Shown here: positions 1 through 5,058 of the stretch, one piece after another
How the letters are laid out: each line of letters opens with the position of its first letter
Position numbering within the stretch: the first letter of the stretch is position 1
DNA from: an uncultured Lachnospiraceae bacterium
GTDB lineage: Bacteria; Bacillota; Clostridia; Lachnospirales; Lachnospiraceae
DNA: 9,748 nucleotides
Assembly: GCA_948665105.1 (NCBI GenBank)
Contig: CAPNGW010000068.1
Location: 1 to 9,748, forward strand
Direction: 5' to 3'
The notes under the pieces: generated by a model
The model's input: only the letters and a program-made list of their open reading frames with translations
What the model was told of the DNA's origin: nothing
Databases searched by the model: none
Translations under genes and position numbers: made by a program

Positions 1-7
1 AGTAAAC

Positions 8-31
8 TCCACCGTATAAGGGAACGGTGGA
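8..31 (+). terminator. Probable terminator of an off-window upstream gene
   Basis: A perfect 8-bp stem (TCCACCGT with ACGGTGGA) encloses an 8-base loop and is followed by an AT-rich stretch with short T runs rather than a clean T tract. It lies just before the tRNA promoter, so it most likely ends transcription of a gene left of the window. The weak T tract limits confidence. Confidence 0.5.
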
Positions 32-76
32 ATTTAAAATTTCATTTTAGAAATTAAAAAAAAATTAAAAAAGTTC

Positions 77-105
77 TTGCTTTTTTCGGAAACCTGTAAT
101 ATAAT
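77..105 (+). promoter_or_regulatory. Sigma-A promoter of tRNA-Lys
   Basis: TTGCTT (77-82) and a perfect TATAAT (100-105) are separated by 17 bp. Transcription would start near 112, about 16 bases before the mature tRNA, a normal short 5' leader for RNase P removal. The perfect -10 and ideal spacer fit a strongly expressed stable-RNA gene. Confidence 0.8.
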
Positions 106-127
106 AATTCTTGCGTTGGTTGTATAT

Positions 128-200
128 GCGCGATTAGCTCAGTTGGTAGAGCACCTGACTCTTAATCAGGGTGTCCAGGGTTCGAGCCCCTGATCGCGCA
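128..200 (+). tRNA. tRNA-Lys (anticodon CTT)
   Basis: The full cloverleaf is readable. The 7-bp acceptor stem is GCGCGAT (128-134) with ATCGCGC (193-199). The D arm contains AGCTCAGTTGGTAGAGC. The anticodon stem is CCTGA/TCAGG around loop CTCTTAA, and the T arm has GGTTCGAGCCC. The anticodon CTT at 161-163 reads the lysine codon AAG. The discriminator base is A200. The 3' CCA is not encoded, because the next bases are CTC, so tRNA nucleotidyltransferase must add it. The gene stands alone, with its own promoter upstream and a hairpin terminator immediately downstream. Confidence 0.97.
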
Positions 201-205
201 CTCAT

Positions 206-250
206 AAAGCACCGTTTTTCACGACACAAGAGCGTGGGGGATGGTGCTTT
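206..250 (+). terminator. Terminator after tRNA-Lys
   Basis: A long hairpin starts 5 bases after the tRNA. Arms 206-223 and 233-250 can pair over 18 bp, using the Watson-Crick block AAAGCACC/GGTGCTTT, then a block with several G-U pairs, then CACG/CGTG around a 9-base loop. T residues at 248-251 end the right arm. Position and strength fit the terminator of the monocistronic tRNA, although the T tract past the stem is short. Confidence 0.65.
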
Positions 251-282
251 TATACTTTATAAGGGTAGGATTTCCAAAATGT

Positions 283-318
283 AAAAGCCCCCGTCAGGCT
301 ATCCACCTGGTGGAGGCT
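283..318 (-). terminator. Rho-independent terminator on the minus strand, behind the small ORF
   Basis: Read on the minus strand, AGCCTCC (318-312) pairs with GGGGGCT (292-286), including one G-U pair. Next come a 2x2 internal loop, an inner CAGG/CCTG stem and a 7-base loop. TTTTACATTTT follows directly. The polarity of the T run makes this a minus-strand terminator. It sits 6 bases past the stop of the 46-codon ORF and is the best evidence that the minus strand is transcribed here. Confidence 0.7.
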
Positions 319-323
319 TCACT

Positions 324-464
324 TCATGTCTTTTTCTTTACCTCCAGCATTGATGCTATTTCCCGAAAGCCTTTGCGGAGCTCCAGCATACGTCCGCTGA
401 GGACTGGCTTTGTGTAAGTGATATCCGCTATCTTCTGACTAAATCCTTTTTTTCGCCTTGCCAT
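324..464 (-). CDS. Small basic protein of 46 aa, unrecognised
   Basis: A 46-codon ORF starts at ATG 464 and ends at TGA 324. The first residues are MARRKKGFSQKIADITYTKP, and the protein ends in a lysine-rich tail (VKKKT). It is strongly basic, rich in Lys and Arg at both ends, with an amphipathic-looking middle (around RMLELRKGFREIASMLE). There is no signal peptide or transmembrane segment. An in-frame TGA lies four codons upstream, so ATG 464 is the only plausible start. A possible ribosome site (AAGGTG, 477-482) is 12 bases away, longer than ideal. A good minus-strand terminator follows within a few bases. It fills most of the gap between tRNA-Lys and the DUF1638 gene. I do not recognise the family; it could be a genuine small protein or the remnant of a longer gene. 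Confidence 0.45.
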   Translation of the reverse strand: MARRKKGFSQKIADITYTKPVLSGRMLELRKGFREIASMLEVKKKT

Positions 465-514
465 GGATTGCCATCACACCTTTTTTATATTCTATTTCAA
501 AAAACAGGGTTTTG

Positions 515-523
515 TGCTAAAAT
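515..523 (+). promoter_or_regulatory. Candidate extended -10 promoter of the DUF1638 gene
   Basis: TG-C-TAAAAT forms an extended -10 element (TAAAAT at 518-523), with only a poor -35 (TTTCAA) 17 bp upstream. Transcription would begin near 530. A TGGGAGG ribosome site follows at 538-544, five bases before the ATG, so the leader would be short. Confidence 0.45.
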
Positions 524-549
524 AGGAAAAAAATATTTGGGAGGCTTCT

Positions 550-1218
550 ATGAAACGTATTTTAATTGCCTGCTCCATGATGGAAAATGAAATCAATAAA
601 ATCTATGAAGAGTATTCTTTAAATATACCAGTTGTGTGGATAGACCGTGGCTACCACAATACGCCGGAAAAGCTGAGGAAAAGGCTGCAGAGCCTCATCG
701 ATGAAATGAAGGATCAGGAAGAAATTTTGCTTTGCTATGGGCTGTGCGGAAACGGTACGGCAGGGCTGATAAGCCAAAACGCCACACTGGTACTGCCCCG
801 GTTCGATGATTGTATCAACATGCTTTTGTGCACCGGAAGCCGGAGAACCCGGGGACTTACACAGGGCAGGAGCATCTATCTGACCCGGGGCTGGACCATG
901 GACGAGGAAGCTATTTTGCCGAAATATCAACAATACGTGGAGGAGTTTGGGGAGGAGGATGCAAAGGGTATTCTGGAAATGATGTATGATCACTATGAGA
1001 CCATTTCTGTCATAGATACAGGCTGTGAGGATTTGACGGAAACCATGGAATACGCCGGTAAGGCGGCAGAGCTATTGAATCTGTCTGTAAATCAGGTGGA
1101 GGGCTCCGTGGATATTTTACGAAAGCTTCTTTTGGGCCAGTGGGATGAGAATTTCATTATTCAGAAGCCAGGAGAGGCACTGTCCCCTGCCCGGTGGGAA
1201 TTTCCGGACAGGGAATAA
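550..1218 (+). CDS. DUF1638 family protein
   Basis: This is a 222-aa soluble protein of an uncharacterised family. The characteristic segments are visible: YGLCGN (63-68) after a hydrophobic strand, LPRFDDC (82-88), and YLTRGW (110-115). Cys 62, 66, 88 and 94 and the Asp pair at 86-87 lie in or near these blocks, which suggests a metal or cofactor site; that is inference. From memory, the family occurs in methanogens and Clostridia, often near corrinoid methyltransferase genes. Here it stands alone, with no methyltransferase or corrinoid protein in the window. The start is well supported by TGGGAGG five bases upstream. The gene converges on trmB with only 16 bp between the stops. No signal peptide or membrane segment is seen. 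The family assignment is firm; the function is unknown. Confidence 0.85.
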   Translation: MKRILIACSMMENEINKIYEEYSLNIPVVWIDRGYHNTPEKLRKRLQSLIDEMKDQEEILLCYGLCGNGTAGLISQNATLVLPRFDDCINMLLCTGSRRTRGLTQGRSIYLTRGWTMDEEAILPKYQQYVEEFGEEDAKGILEMMYDHYETISVIDTGCEDLTETMEYAGKAAELLNLSVNQVEGSVDILRKLLLGQWDENFIIQKPGEALSPARWEFPDRE

Positions 1219-1234
1219 GGGCAAAGCTCAAAGG

Positions 1235-1873
1235 CTATCTCACGGCAATTAATTTGCAGATGGCGTTCCCCTGGCCGGAGAAACGCTCCTCGTATTCCGT
1301 CATGATATTTCCCTGATTCATCTCCTCATTCCGGTGCAAATCCCGGGTACAGGCATTTAGCCGCCAGCCTGCCAGCTCCACCTGTTCCAGAGAAAAATCA
1401 AAAAGCATAGTATTGTCTGTTTTAAATTCCACCTGCCCGTCCCCTGTGAGAATCTTATCATAGCGGGCAAAAAATTCTTTGGAGGTCAGCCGCCGTTTGG
1501 CGTGGCGGTCTTTGGGCCAGGGGTCCGAGAAGTTTAAGTAGATTCGGTCCACCTCATCTTTTGCAAACACATCTGCGATGGTCTCTGCATCCATGCGAAT
1601 AAATTTCAGATTGTCCAGAGGATTCTCTTCCATCTTCTGCAGGGCCCGAAGCAGCACGCTGGAATATTTCTCAATGCCCACGTAGTTGATATTTGGGTTT
1701 TTCCCTGCTAAAGTCATCAGAAACTGTCCTTTTCCCATACCAACCTCAATGTGGATAGGGTTTTGGTTTCCAAATATTGTATGCCAACAGCCCTTCTGTT
1801 TCTCAGGCTCCTGAATACACCATGGATTCTCCGCGATTATCTGTCGGGAACCAGGAATATTACGTAATCTCAT
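1235..1873 (-). CDS. trmB: tRNA (guanine-N7)-methyltransferase TrmB
   Basis: This 212-aa enzyme transfers a methyl group from S-adenosylmethionine to N7 of G46 in the variable loop of tRNAs. The SAM-binding glycine motif IEVGMGKG is at 42-49, followed by GIEKYSSVLLRAL at 66-78. The acidic MDAE is at 94-97. The family signature NFSDPWPKDRHAKRR spans 114-128, with catalytic D117. TDN is at 152-154, and the C-terminal tRNA-binding block YEERFSGQGN spans 194-203. I place the start at ATG 1873, which has TGGAGG 6 bases upstream (1880-1885) and gives a length close to the roughly 213 aa of B. subtilis TrmB. A longer in-frame ATG at 1954 adds 27 Cys- and Lys-rich residues, but it overlaps the -10 element of the likely promoter, so it cannot be used from that transcript. 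The gene is divergent from dacF. Confidence 0.95.
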   Translation of the reverse strand: MRLRNIPGSRQIIAENPWCIQEPEKQKGCWHTIFGNQNPIHIEVGMGKGQFLMTLAGKNPNINYVGIEKYSSVLLRALQKMEENPLDNLKFIRMDAETIADVFAKDEVDRIYLNFSDPWPKDRHAKRRLTSKEFFARYDKILTGDGQVEFKTDNTMLFDFSLEQVELAGWRLNACTRDLHRNEEMNQGNIMTEYEERFSGQGNAICKLIAVR

Positions 1874-1952
1874 TTTGTACCTCCATTTTATGCCGTGTAG
1901 CAAGCAGCCACTTTTCCGCTTACAGGCGCCGCATGGCTCATTGCTTATGGAC

Positions 1953-1961
1953 ATTATACCA
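1953..1961 (-). promoter_or_regulatory. Extended -10 promoter of trmB
   Basis: On the minus strand, TGG-TATAAT gives a perfect -10 (1958-1953) with an extended TG motif (1961-1960). The -35 region 17 bp upstream (TTCCCT) is poor, as is common with extended -10 promoters. The predicted transcript starts near 1946, leaving a leader of about 73 bases before the trmB ATG. The leader contains a 17-codon out-of-frame ORF beginning MSHAAPV, without a clear ribosome site. Confidence 0.6.
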
Positions 1962-2035
1962 TGTGTTTCTCTGAAAGGGAAGCCCGGTGATTTTAAGATA
2001 TTCTGCTCTTTTCAAGGGTTCTAAACTTTAAAAGC

Positions 2036-2084
2036 TGTTAAAAAAGATGTAAAGAAAGTGTAAAAGATTGCCAAATTCTGTAAA
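2036..2084. promoter_or_regulatory. Cluster of TGT(T/A)AA boxes upstream of dacF
   Basis: TGTTAA at 2036-2041 and TGTAAA at 2048-2053, 2059-2064 and 2079-2084 are spaced 12, 11 and 20 bases apart, close to one helical turn for the first three. Read on the other strand they are TT(T/A)ACA, resembling the 11-bp-phased half-sites of PhoP/PhoB-type regulators. The AT-rich context makes chance occurrence plausible. The last copy lies inside the dacF promoter spacer. Confidence 0.25.
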
Positions 2085-2096
2085 ATATATTATACT
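2068..2096 (+). promoter_or_regulatory. Sigma-A promoter of dacF
   Basis: TTGCCA (2068-2073) and TATACT (2091-2096) each match the consensus at five of six positions, with a 17-bp spacer. The start would be near 2103. It is followed by AAGGAG (2117-2122), six bases before the dacF ATG. This argues for vegetative expression, whereas B. subtilis dacF itself is a forespore gene. Confidence 0.75.
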
Positions 2097-2128
2097 ATAG
2101 GGAACAGGAAAGGAAAAAGGAGAAATCT

Positions 2129-3502
2129 ATGAGAATACAAAAGGGATTTTTTGGTATTCTGGCCGGTATCGTTTTTCTGTTCCCAACCAGTTCCATTTCT
2201 GCTAAGGCGGAAGCTTACTGGCCTGTGGGGCCGGAGGTGGAGGCGGTATCTGCCGTGGTAATGGAGGCATCCACCGGAACGGTTCTTTATGAGAAGAACC
2301 CCCATGAACAGCTGTATCCGGCCAGCATTACCAAGATTATGACAACACTTCTGGCTCTTGAGAATTGCAGTCTCGATGAGGAGGTTCTCTTTTCCTATGA
2401 GTCGGTACATAGCATTGACCGGGAGAGCACTCACATTTTCCGGGATGTGGATGAAATCATGACCATGGAGCAGTGCCTGTATGCGGTAATGCTGGGATCT
2501 GCCAACGACTGTGCCTATGCGGTGGCGGAGCATGCCGGAAAGGGTTATGAGAATTTTATTGCCATGATGAATGACCGGGCGGCTCTTCTGGGCTGTGAGG
2601 ATACCCATTTCACTAATTCCCACGGTCTTCCGGATTCACAGCATTACACCAGTGCCTATGACATGGGACTTATTTCCTGCGAGGCATTGAAAAATGATAT
2701 GTTTCGTATGATTACAGCCACGGACCGATACACCATTCCCTTTACTAATAAGCACCCTCAGGAAGAGACGTATCTGGTAAACCATCACAAGATGCTAACC
2801 AATTACCAGGGAGAGCGGCAGTACCTTTATGATGGATGCATCGGTGGCAAGACAGGCTACACGGATGCAGCCAGGAATACGCTGGTGACCTTTGCGGAGC
2901 GAAGTGGCATGACCCTGGTGTGCGTGGTGATGAAGGAAAACGGCAGTGTCCAGTACACCGATACCCGGAACCTTTTGGATTACTGCTTTGCCAACTTTAC
3001 ACCCTGGAATATCGCGGCAAATGAGACTCACTATGAGATTAAAGGAACTGCCAATGCAGAGCTGTTTGGCATAGCCAGCAGCTTCGCCGATTTGGACCGG
3101 GAGAGCAAAATTATCCTGCCAAATACCGTGGACTTTTCTGAAGCCACCTATGAGATTGTGGAAGGGGACGGTGAGGATGGTACCATAGCTATCTTCCAAT
3201 ACACCTACGGCGACCGCCACGTGGGAAGCGGACGGATAAAAACGGCGGATACCACAGTGAAGCCATACGTATTCAATACGCTGAAGGTGGAGGATGCACC
3301 GAAGCAAAAGAAAATCCGCGTGGAATATATTTTTCTGGCTGTAGGTGCCCTGGCTGCCTTGGCAATGCTGATAGCGCTCATTGTTTATCTGATAAATAAT
3401 TTCTACATCCTCCGTCACAGAGCTCACACCCGGAAAAAAGACAGGAACCGCTTCAAGGTTATCAAGCAAGGCCGCCATAGCCGGTGGAAGACCAGATGGT
3501 AA
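2129..3502 (+). CDS. dacF: D-alanyl-D-alanine carboxypeptidase, DacF/PBP5 type
   Basis: This 457-aa serine-type D,D-carboxypeptidase (peptidase family S11) removes the terminal D-Ala from peptidoglycan pentapeptides outside the membrane, limiting cross-linking. A signal peptide covers about residues 1-29 (basic start, hydrophobic core, cleavage near AKAEA). The three penicillin-binding motifs are in order: SITK with nucleophile Ser66 and Lys69, SAN at 124-126, and KTG at 241-243. A PBP5 C-terminal beta domain follows (about 300-385). The end differs from short secreted forms. A transmembrane helix (about 400-422) is followed by a 35-residue, strongly basic cytoplasmic tail rich in Arg, Lys and His. 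This replaces the amphipathic anchor of E. coli PBP5. The start is set by AAGGAG six bases upstream. The gene is monocistronic, with its own promoter and a hairpin downstream. The symbol follows the closest Firmicute naming; paralogue identity (dacA, dacB or dacF) cannot be fixed by eye. Confidence 0.93.
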   Translation: MRIQKGFFGILAGIVFLFPTSSISAKAEAYWPVGPEVEAVSAVVMEASTGTVLYEKNPHEQLYPASITKIMTTLLALENCSLDEEVLFSYESVHSIDRESTHIFRDVDEIMTMEQCLYAVMLGSANDCAYAVAEHAGKGYENFIAMMNDRAALLGCEDTHFTNSHGLPDSQHYTSAYDMGLISCEALKNDMFRMITATDRYTIPFTNKHPQEETYLVNHHKMLTNYQGERQYLYDGCIGGKTGYTDAARNTLVTFAERSGMTLVCVVMKENGSVQYTDTRNLLDYCFANFTPWNIAANETHYEIKGTANAELFGIASSFADLDRESKIILPNTVDFSEATYEIVEGDGEDGTIAIFQYTYGDRHVGSGRIKTADTTVKPYVFNTLKVEDAPKQKKIRVEYIFLAVGALAALAMLIALIVYLINNFYILRHRAHTRKKDRNRFKVIKQGRHSRWKTRW

Positions 3503-3532
3503 GAAATATCATAAAGTTTTGGAATATATAAA

Positions 3533-3570
3533 ATAAAGGACAGTATTTCTCATAAAGTACTGTCCTTTAT
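3533..3570. terminator. Bidirectional terminator between convergent genes
   Basis: A perfect 13-bp stem (ATAAAGGACAGTA with TACTGTCCTTTAT) encloses a 12-base loop, between the dacF stop and the stop of the minus-strand gene at 3624. The T-rich tail is better on the minus strand (TTTTATATATT). On the plus strand the Ts lie inside the stem. It probably ends both transcripts. Confidence 0.7.
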
Positions 3571-3623
3571 GTATGAGAAAGACCTAATTAAAAAACGACA
3601 AATTTGTCTGATAAATAAAAATA

Positions 3624-4127
3624 TTATATTAAACTTTCCAATAAAATTTCTAATTGCTTCCGGTTTCGGGTAAAAAACAGTAAACCTCCATTAACCTTCA
3701 CCAGAACCTCATATTTTCCCTGAAAGGTATCACAGCTCTCAATTAAATGCATCGCATAATCACAGAAATCTTTCTCAAGCTTCAAAAGCAAAGGCTCACA
3801 ACCCTCCAAAGTATCCACCTGGGAACCTGATTTACGAAGCAGACCCGTCAGCTCCCTTTCCTGCGCCAGCTGTTCTGCCGTCTTATTGGGAATGAAAAAG
3901 CCCTTCTCGTCCCGGGGCATATTCATGGAACGCACCGCCCGCTGCACCTGCTTGGTCAGACTGTCCGAAGCCGGATATAAAGATTCAAAATAATTGAGAA
4001 AATCCGTGGCCTGCTTAAAATGTATATTCCTCCCATATTCCAAAATCTCCGTAGACAAAATCCGCCGAATCACCTGCTCACAGGATTCCCTGGAAGGATT
4101 CTTCCGAAGAGAAGAATGTAAATCCAT
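3624..4127 (-). CDS. Unrecognised 167-aa protein, possible DNA-binding regulator
   Basis: This soluble protein has no signal peptide or membrane helix. I do not recognise the family. The N-terminal half (about 36-80) looks like a helix-turn-helix: a helix FKQATDFLNYFESL, a turn with Ser and Asp, a putative recognition helix TKQVQRAVRSM (58-68), and a short wing-like segment MPRDEKGFFIPNKT. The middle is helical and acidic. The C-terminus (about 138-167) alternates hydrophobic residues, suggesting a strand-helix unit (KYEVLVKVNGGLLFF then a helix). The start is ATG 4127, because GAGGTGAT, a near-perfect anti-16S match, ends 5 bases upstream; a GTG at 4136 lies inside that site. It is divergent from the AbiE-like pair across an AT-rich gap holding a large inverted repeat. 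It is therefore a candidate regulator of that unit, which is inference from position only. Confidence 0.75.
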   Translation of the reverse strand: MDLHSSLRKNPSRESCEQVIRRILSTEILEYGRNIHFKQATDFLNYFESLYPASDSLTKQVQRAVRSMNMPRDEKGFFIPNKTAEQLAQERELTGLLRKSGSQVDTLEGCEPLLLKLEKDFCDYAMHLIESCDTFQGKYEVLVKVNGGLLFFTRNRKQLEILLESLI

Positions 4128-4178
4128 AAAAATCACCTCTCCTAAAAATTTATCATGTTGTAATTTTACCCTTGCAAA

Positions 4179-4237
4179 TATGTCTTAAATTAGATATAAA
4201 GACAAAATATAAAGATATAATCTAATTATAGGACATA
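4179..4237. promoter_or_regulatory. Large imperfect inverted repeat in the divergent intergenic region
   Basis: The left arm, TATGTCTTAAATTAGAT (4179-4195), matches the reverse complement of the right arm, ATCTAATTATAGGACATA (4220-4237), at 15 of 18 aligned positions with one gap. The 24-base centre contains a direct repeat of ATATAAAGA (4194-4202 and 4207-4215, 13 bp apart). It lies between the divergent 167-aa gene and the promoter of the AbiE-like unit. This is the usual place for an operator controlling one or both directions. Confidence 0.5.
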
Positions 4238-4279
4238 AATAGTCTAAAATCAAGAGGAACAATTCCAATTTTTCACCCG

Positions 4280-4308
4280 TTGACACATAAAAAAAATTGC
4301 ATTATAAT
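4280..4308 (+). promoter_or_regulatory. Perfect-consensus sigma-A promoter of the AbiE-like unit
   Basis: TTGACA (4280-4285), a 17-bp spacer and TATAAT (4303-4308) match the consensus at all twelve positions. Transcription would start near 4315, about 40 bases before the first gene. A promoter this strong in front of a toxin-antitoxin-type unit would normally be held down by a repressor. Both the AbiEi-like protein and the divergent 167-aa protein are candidates. Confidence 0.85.
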
Positions 4309-4354
4309 AAACCCATTAAATTCACCACATACAAAGCTTCGGAGCGGAAAATCT

Positions 4355-4975
4355 ATGACAAAAAGAGAAACCAAACGAGAACAACTACGAGAAGAAATTA
4401 CGGCCTTTGTAGCCGCTCATGGCGGCCTTGTGAAAACCAGCCAGCTCTATGAGCTGGACATGGACTATCGAAAAATACAGACATTTGTGGAGGAAGGCCT
4501 CCTTCAACGTGTCAAGAACGGCTACTATGGACTGGCCTTCCACCAGAAGGATGAAGAGAGCATGGTTGCCAGCTTGTTTCCCGACGGCGTACTCTGCTTA
4601 GACAGCGCGCTGTACCACTATCACTATATCCAGAAAAAGCCCTATTGCTGGCATATCGCCGTGGACAAGAACACCTCCAAATCCCGGTTTCTTATGGACT
4701 ACCCCCTGGTGCAGCCCTACTATCTGGAACCCCAGGCTCTGATGCTGGGTGCAAAAAAGCTGCCGCTGGGGGATGGCTCCCTGTACATTTACGAAAAAGA
4801 GCGGATGATATGTGATTGTCTGAAATTTGAGGACAAGCTGGAGCGGGAGGTATTGCAGAACGCTTTGCGCTGTTATCTTCGGGAGCCCATGAAGGATATT
4901 CAGAAGCTGATGGAATACGCCCGGGCCCGCCGGGTGGTGCAGAAGGTTCAGAGCAGAATCGGAATTTGGTTATAA
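4355..4975 (+). CDS. AbiEi-type antitoxin family protein
   Basis: This is a 206-aa member of the AbiEi (type IV antitoxin) family, whose members bind DNA and repress their own operon while countering a partner AbiEii nucleotidyltransferase. The N-terminal winged helix (about 14-62) shows the family pattern: GGLVKTSQLYELDMDYRKIQ, then FVEEGLLQRVKNGYYGL. The C-terminal domain contains PDGVLCLDSALYHY (76-89), IAVDKNTSK (101-109), and the helical block YEKERMICDCLKFEDKLEREVL (146-167) corresponding to the usual ExT-type segment. I start it at ATG 4355, with GGAG ten bases upstream. A more upstream in-frame TTG at 4280 is the promoter -35 element, so it is not a start. An AbiEii-fold gene follows 83 bases downstream. 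Family assignment is good; antitoxin activity here is inference. Confidence 0.85.
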   Translation: MTKRETKREQLREEITAFVAAHGGLVKTSQLYELDMDYRKIQTFVEEGLLQRVKNGYYGLAFHQKDEESMVASLFPDGVLCLDSALYHYHYIQKKPYCWHIAVDKNTSKSRFLMDYPLVQPYYLEPQALMLGAKKLPLGDGSLYIYEKERMICDCLKFEDKLEREVLQNALRCYLREPMKDIQKLMEYARARRVVQKVQSRIGIWL

Positions 4976-4994
4976 GGCAACGGAGGCTGCCACA

Positions 4995-5016
4995 GCATGT
5001 ACTGTTATAGTCATGC
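4995..5016 (+). other. Stem-loop between the AbiEi-like and AbiEii-like genes
   Basis: GCATG (4995-4999), a bulged T, then ACT pair with AGT and CATGC (5009-5016) around a five-base loop GTTAT. That gives an 8-bp stem with one bulge, and there is no T tract. It lies in the 83-base gap, about 30 bases before the second gene's ribosome site. It could damp read-through or affect message stability. It contains ATGTACTGTTA, which recurs in the repeats behind the second gene. Confidence 0.4.
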
Positions 5017-5058
5017 AAACCGCAGAAGACATTACACGAAAAAGGCGGAGTGAATGTT

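Noticed and set aside
1185..1213. Hairpin CCCTG-c-CCGG / CCGG-a-CAGGG at the end of the DUF1638 gene as a terminator
   Set aside because: It lies inside the coding sequence and has no T tract on either strand, so it does not work as a rho-independent terminator.
1874..1954. 27-codon in-frame N-terminal extension of trmB, Cys- and Lys-rich
   Set aside because: Its ATG overlaps the -10 box of the likely trmB promoter and has no ribosome site, while ATG 1873 has TGGAGG at ideal spacing and gives the usual family length.
2090..3478. Long open frames opposite dacF
   Set aside because: They lie wholly antisense to a gene with clear motifs, lack ribosome sites and show low-complexity translations typical of shadow frames.
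5050..5058. GTG start adding three residues to the AbiEii-like protein
   Set aside because: The GTG overlaps the GGCGGAG ribosome site; ATG 5059 has proper spacing.
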